Shown here: positions 61,994-64,000 of the stretch, one piece after another
Position numbering within the stretch: position 1 is the first letter of the stretch
How the letters are laid out: each line of letters opens with the position of its first letter
Assembly: GCA_900546435.1 (NCBI GenBank)
Contig: URCQ01000011.1
Span: 13,092 to 77,091, forward strand
Length of the DNA: 64,000 bases
Origin: an uncultured Pseudobutyrivibrio sp.
GTDB taxonomy: Bacteria > Bacillota > Clostridia > Lachnospirales > Lachnospiraceae
Direction: 5' to 3'
The notes under the pieces: generated by a model
The model's input: the letters and a program-made list of their open reading frames with translations, nothing else
Database searches by the model: none
Told to the model about the DNA's origin: nothing
Position numbers and translations under genes: made by a program

Positions 61994-64000
61994 ATGAAGA
62001 AATGTTGTAAAAAAAGAACGACTGGAATCGTACTAGCATTATTGATAGGGTTTTTAGCATTGCCTCAGAATGTGCTTGCAACAGAAAAAGGTGTTAATAA
62101 TGAAGAAAATGCCTATGAACAAAATGGTAGTTACATTTTTGATGAATTAGATCAAAATGCGCCGGCATTAGAAACGCAGGTAAATGATTTGTATCGTACT
62201 TCGCCAGTTCCTAGTTCGTATGGAACGGATCGTTCATGGCTGAGTACAAGATTCCCACAAGTGCGAGATCAAAATCCATATGGTACATGTTGGGCGTTTT
62301 CGTCAGTTGGACTTGCAGAATTTGATGCGATTAATGACAAAATATGTAATCAAGATGTTGATTTGAGTGAGTTGCAATTGGCATATTTTACATATAATTC
62401 GGTAGTGGATCCATTAGGTGGCACAAAAGGAGATACGGCGCAGTTTGTCACGGCACAAGGTGGAACAAATTATTTGAATATGGGTGGCAACTATCAAATG
62501 GCATCGAGACGTTTAGCACAATGGGTTGGCATGGTGGATGAAACAAAAGTGCCATATTCAAAAGCGGAAGCATCATTAGGCGATGGCATCGATGGAAGGT
62601 ATGCCTATGGAGAGAGTCGCCTTCATCTTGAAAATGCATATGTGATTAGTTTGAAGAAAAATGCTCAAGAGGTAAAACGACAAATAATGATTCATGGAGC
62701 CGCAGGAACTGCCTATCAGCATCAGGACAGTGCATTGTCTTATAACGCAACTTTAGGTCAATATGTATATTGCGATGCAGATTATAATGGCGGCGGACAT
62801 GCAGTAATGATTGTTGGATGGGATGATAATTTTTCAAGGGATAATTTTAATGGAAAGAACAAGCCTGCCAATAATGGTGCATGGCTGATACGTAATAGTT
62901 GGGGTTCATATGTGGATTATTTCTGGATGTCATATGATTCGGTATCATTACAAGATGGTGCTTGGATTTTTGATTTTACATCTTCTGACAATTATGATAA
63001 TAATTATCAGTTGGATGGTGGATTGGATGTTTATCCAACCAAATACACAACGGTAGCAAATGTATATGAAGTCGGGAGCAAGGATGGTGTAGCTGCAGAG
63101 ACATTGAAAGCAGTGTCCGTGTCTACAACGCGACAGACCAATGTTAACTATACGATTCGAGTATATACGGATTTGCAAAAAGACTCGGATCCAACAAGCG
63201 GTACTCTTTGGGAGAGCGCAATTACATCAGGAACTACTTCGTATGCGGGAATACATACAATACCATTGAAGAAGCCTGTGGTTTTGATGCCTGACACAAA
63301 ATATGCAGTGGTAGTGACAGTGAATAAAGAAGCTGTAGATTATGAACAGGCTGTGACATTGGAATTTGATGATGGAAGCAAACTAAAATGTGCCGTTAGC
63401 AGCACGTCAGGGAATAGTTTTTATATGCCGGATACTTCGTCAAGATTCTATTCCTGGGGATGGGGAAATTTTGCTATTAAGGCATTTACAGATAATGAGA
63501 CTACGGTTCCTTCTGACTTGAAACCTGGAACACATCAATGTGAGGAACATTGGAATTCGACATATACGGTCGACATACAGCCATCTTGTACACAGACAGG
63601 AAGCAAGAGCATACACTGTTCTATTTGTGGAGCAATAAAAGATGGGACAACGGAAACCATTCCGGCAACGGGACATCAATGGCAGCAGACAGGATCACAA
63701 GGCGGTGTGACAACATATCATTGTAGAGTCTGTGGTGCTGATAAAACAGAGGGAACGGCATGGAATGGTCTGCATAAAGCAGCAGATGGGAAGTTGTATT
63801 TATATGAAAATGGGAATATAAACCGTAATTATACCGATTTATACAATGATAGTACCTATGGATGGAAGAAGGTAACAAAGGGTGTGGTTGATGCGGGATA
63901 TACAGACTTGTATTATTCTCCAACATATGGTTGGTGGAAAGTAAAAAACGGAACGGTAGACTTTGGCTATAGCGATTTATATTACTCACCAAGTTGTGGT
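61994..64000 (+). CDS. C1 (papain-like) peptidase with cell-wall-binding repeats, 3' partial
   Basis: The frame starts at ATG 61994 behind AAGGAG and runs off the window after 669 codons. It has a signal peptide (about 1-30) and a papain-like domain (~80-320) with oxyanion Gln and catalytic Cys in RDQNPYGTCWAFSS, His in GGGHAVMIVGW and Asn in LIRNSWG. A beta-rich lectin-like region follows (~330-500), then two Cys-pair motifs (CSICG, CRVCG) near 538 and 578. The LYxSPTYGWWK repeats seen in the GH25 protein upstream begin near residue 600. It is probably a secreted, wall-bound protease. Confidence 0.88.
   Translation, partial: MKKCCKKRTTGIVLALLIGFLALPQNVLATEKGVNNEENAYEQNGSYIFDELDQNAPALETQVNDLYRTSPVPSSYGTDRSWLSTRFPQVRDQNPYGTCWAFSSVGLAEFDAINDKICNQDVDLSELQLAYFTYNSVVDPLGGTKGDTAQFVTAQGGTNYLNMGGNYQMASRRLAQWVGMVDETKVPYSKAEASLGDGIDGRYAYGESRLHLENAYVISLKKNAQEVKRQIMIHGAAGTAYQHQDSALSYNATLGQYVYCDADYNGGGHAVMIVGWDDNFSRDNFNGKNKPANNGAWLIRNSWGSYVDYFWMSYDSVSLQDGAWIFDFTSSDNYDNNYQLDGGLDVYPTKYTTVANVYEVGSKDGVAAETLKAVSVSTTRQTNVNYTIRVYTDLQKDSDPTSGTLWESAITSGTTSYAGIHTIPLKKPVVLMPDTKYAVVVTVNKEAVDYEQAVTLEFDDGSKLKCAVSSTSGNSFYMPDTSSRFYSWGWGNFAIKAFTDNETTVPSDLKPGTHQCEEHWNSTYTVDIQPSCTQTGSKSIHCSICGAIKDGTTETIPATGHQWQQTGSQGGVTTYHCRVCGADKTEGTAWNGLHKAADGKLYLYENGNINRNYTDLYNDSTYGWKKVTKGVVDAGYTDLYYSPTYGWWKVKNGTVDFGYSDLYYSPSCG

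Noticed and set aside
1..64000. tRNA, rRNA, riboswitch or T-box elements
   Set aside because: The intergenic regions were read for cloverleaf, T-box and common riboswitch signatures, including ahead of leuA and the asnB-like gene. None was convincing.

Overview
The window looks like chromosomal DNA of a motile, spore-forming Clostridia, most likely Lachnospiraceae. The signs are a sporulation dipicolinate synthase operon with a sigma-K-like promoter, flagellar rod genes next to an MreB homologue (the mbl-flhO-flhP order of Bacillus), the comF-yvyF pair, the cdaA-cdaR-glmM operon, low-to-moderate GC, strong AGGAGG-type ribosome binding sites and many GH25/cell-wall-repeat proteins. The genus assignment is inference. 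No rRNA, tRNA, CRISPR array or intact insertion sequence was seen.

Bases 1-8027 are mostly core genome: dpaA-dpaB, a reverse-strand asparagine-synthetase-like gene whose glutaminase site is gone, a TSCPD protein, secA and a YitT-family membrane protein. Bases 8028-14096 are an accessory island that sits exactly at uvrB. A diverged copy of the uvrB promoter-proximal region plus its first ~88 codons lies on the left, and the intact uvrB lies on the right, giving a direct repeat of about 307 bp. Between them are an AbiGi/AbiGii-like pair, a DUF6650-like gene, a parA remnant interrupted by a 241-bp palindromic MITE-like element, and an AAA-ATPase/RloB pair. The cargo is thus two probable phage-defence modules plus plasmid or ICE debris.

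Bases 14097-34501 are core: uvrB-uvrA, mbl with three flagellar rod genes, recD2, a lone substrate-binding lipoprotein, comF-yvyF, two unknown membrane proteins followed by cdaA-cdaR-glmM, an HPr-like protein and leuA.

Bases 34517-61346 are a large cell-surface polysaccharide locus: dTDP-rhamnose genes rfbD and rfbB, many GT2 glycosyltransferases including two GlfT2-like proteins, an initiating sugar-phosphate transferase, a Wzm/Wzt-type ABC exporter, an acyltransferase and two GH25 muramidases. At the right edge a papain-like C1 peptidase runs off the window and carries the same cell-wall-binding repeats as its GH25 neighbour. The polysaccharide locus is interrupted, directly behind a strong terminator, by a second accessory cassette (42430-47680): an AAA ATPase plus a subtilisin-like protease matching the IetAS architecture, a small two-helix membrane protein apparently split by a -1 frameshift at an A6 run, and a RES-domain protein. 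This four-gene cassette is the best candidate for an undescribed system here.
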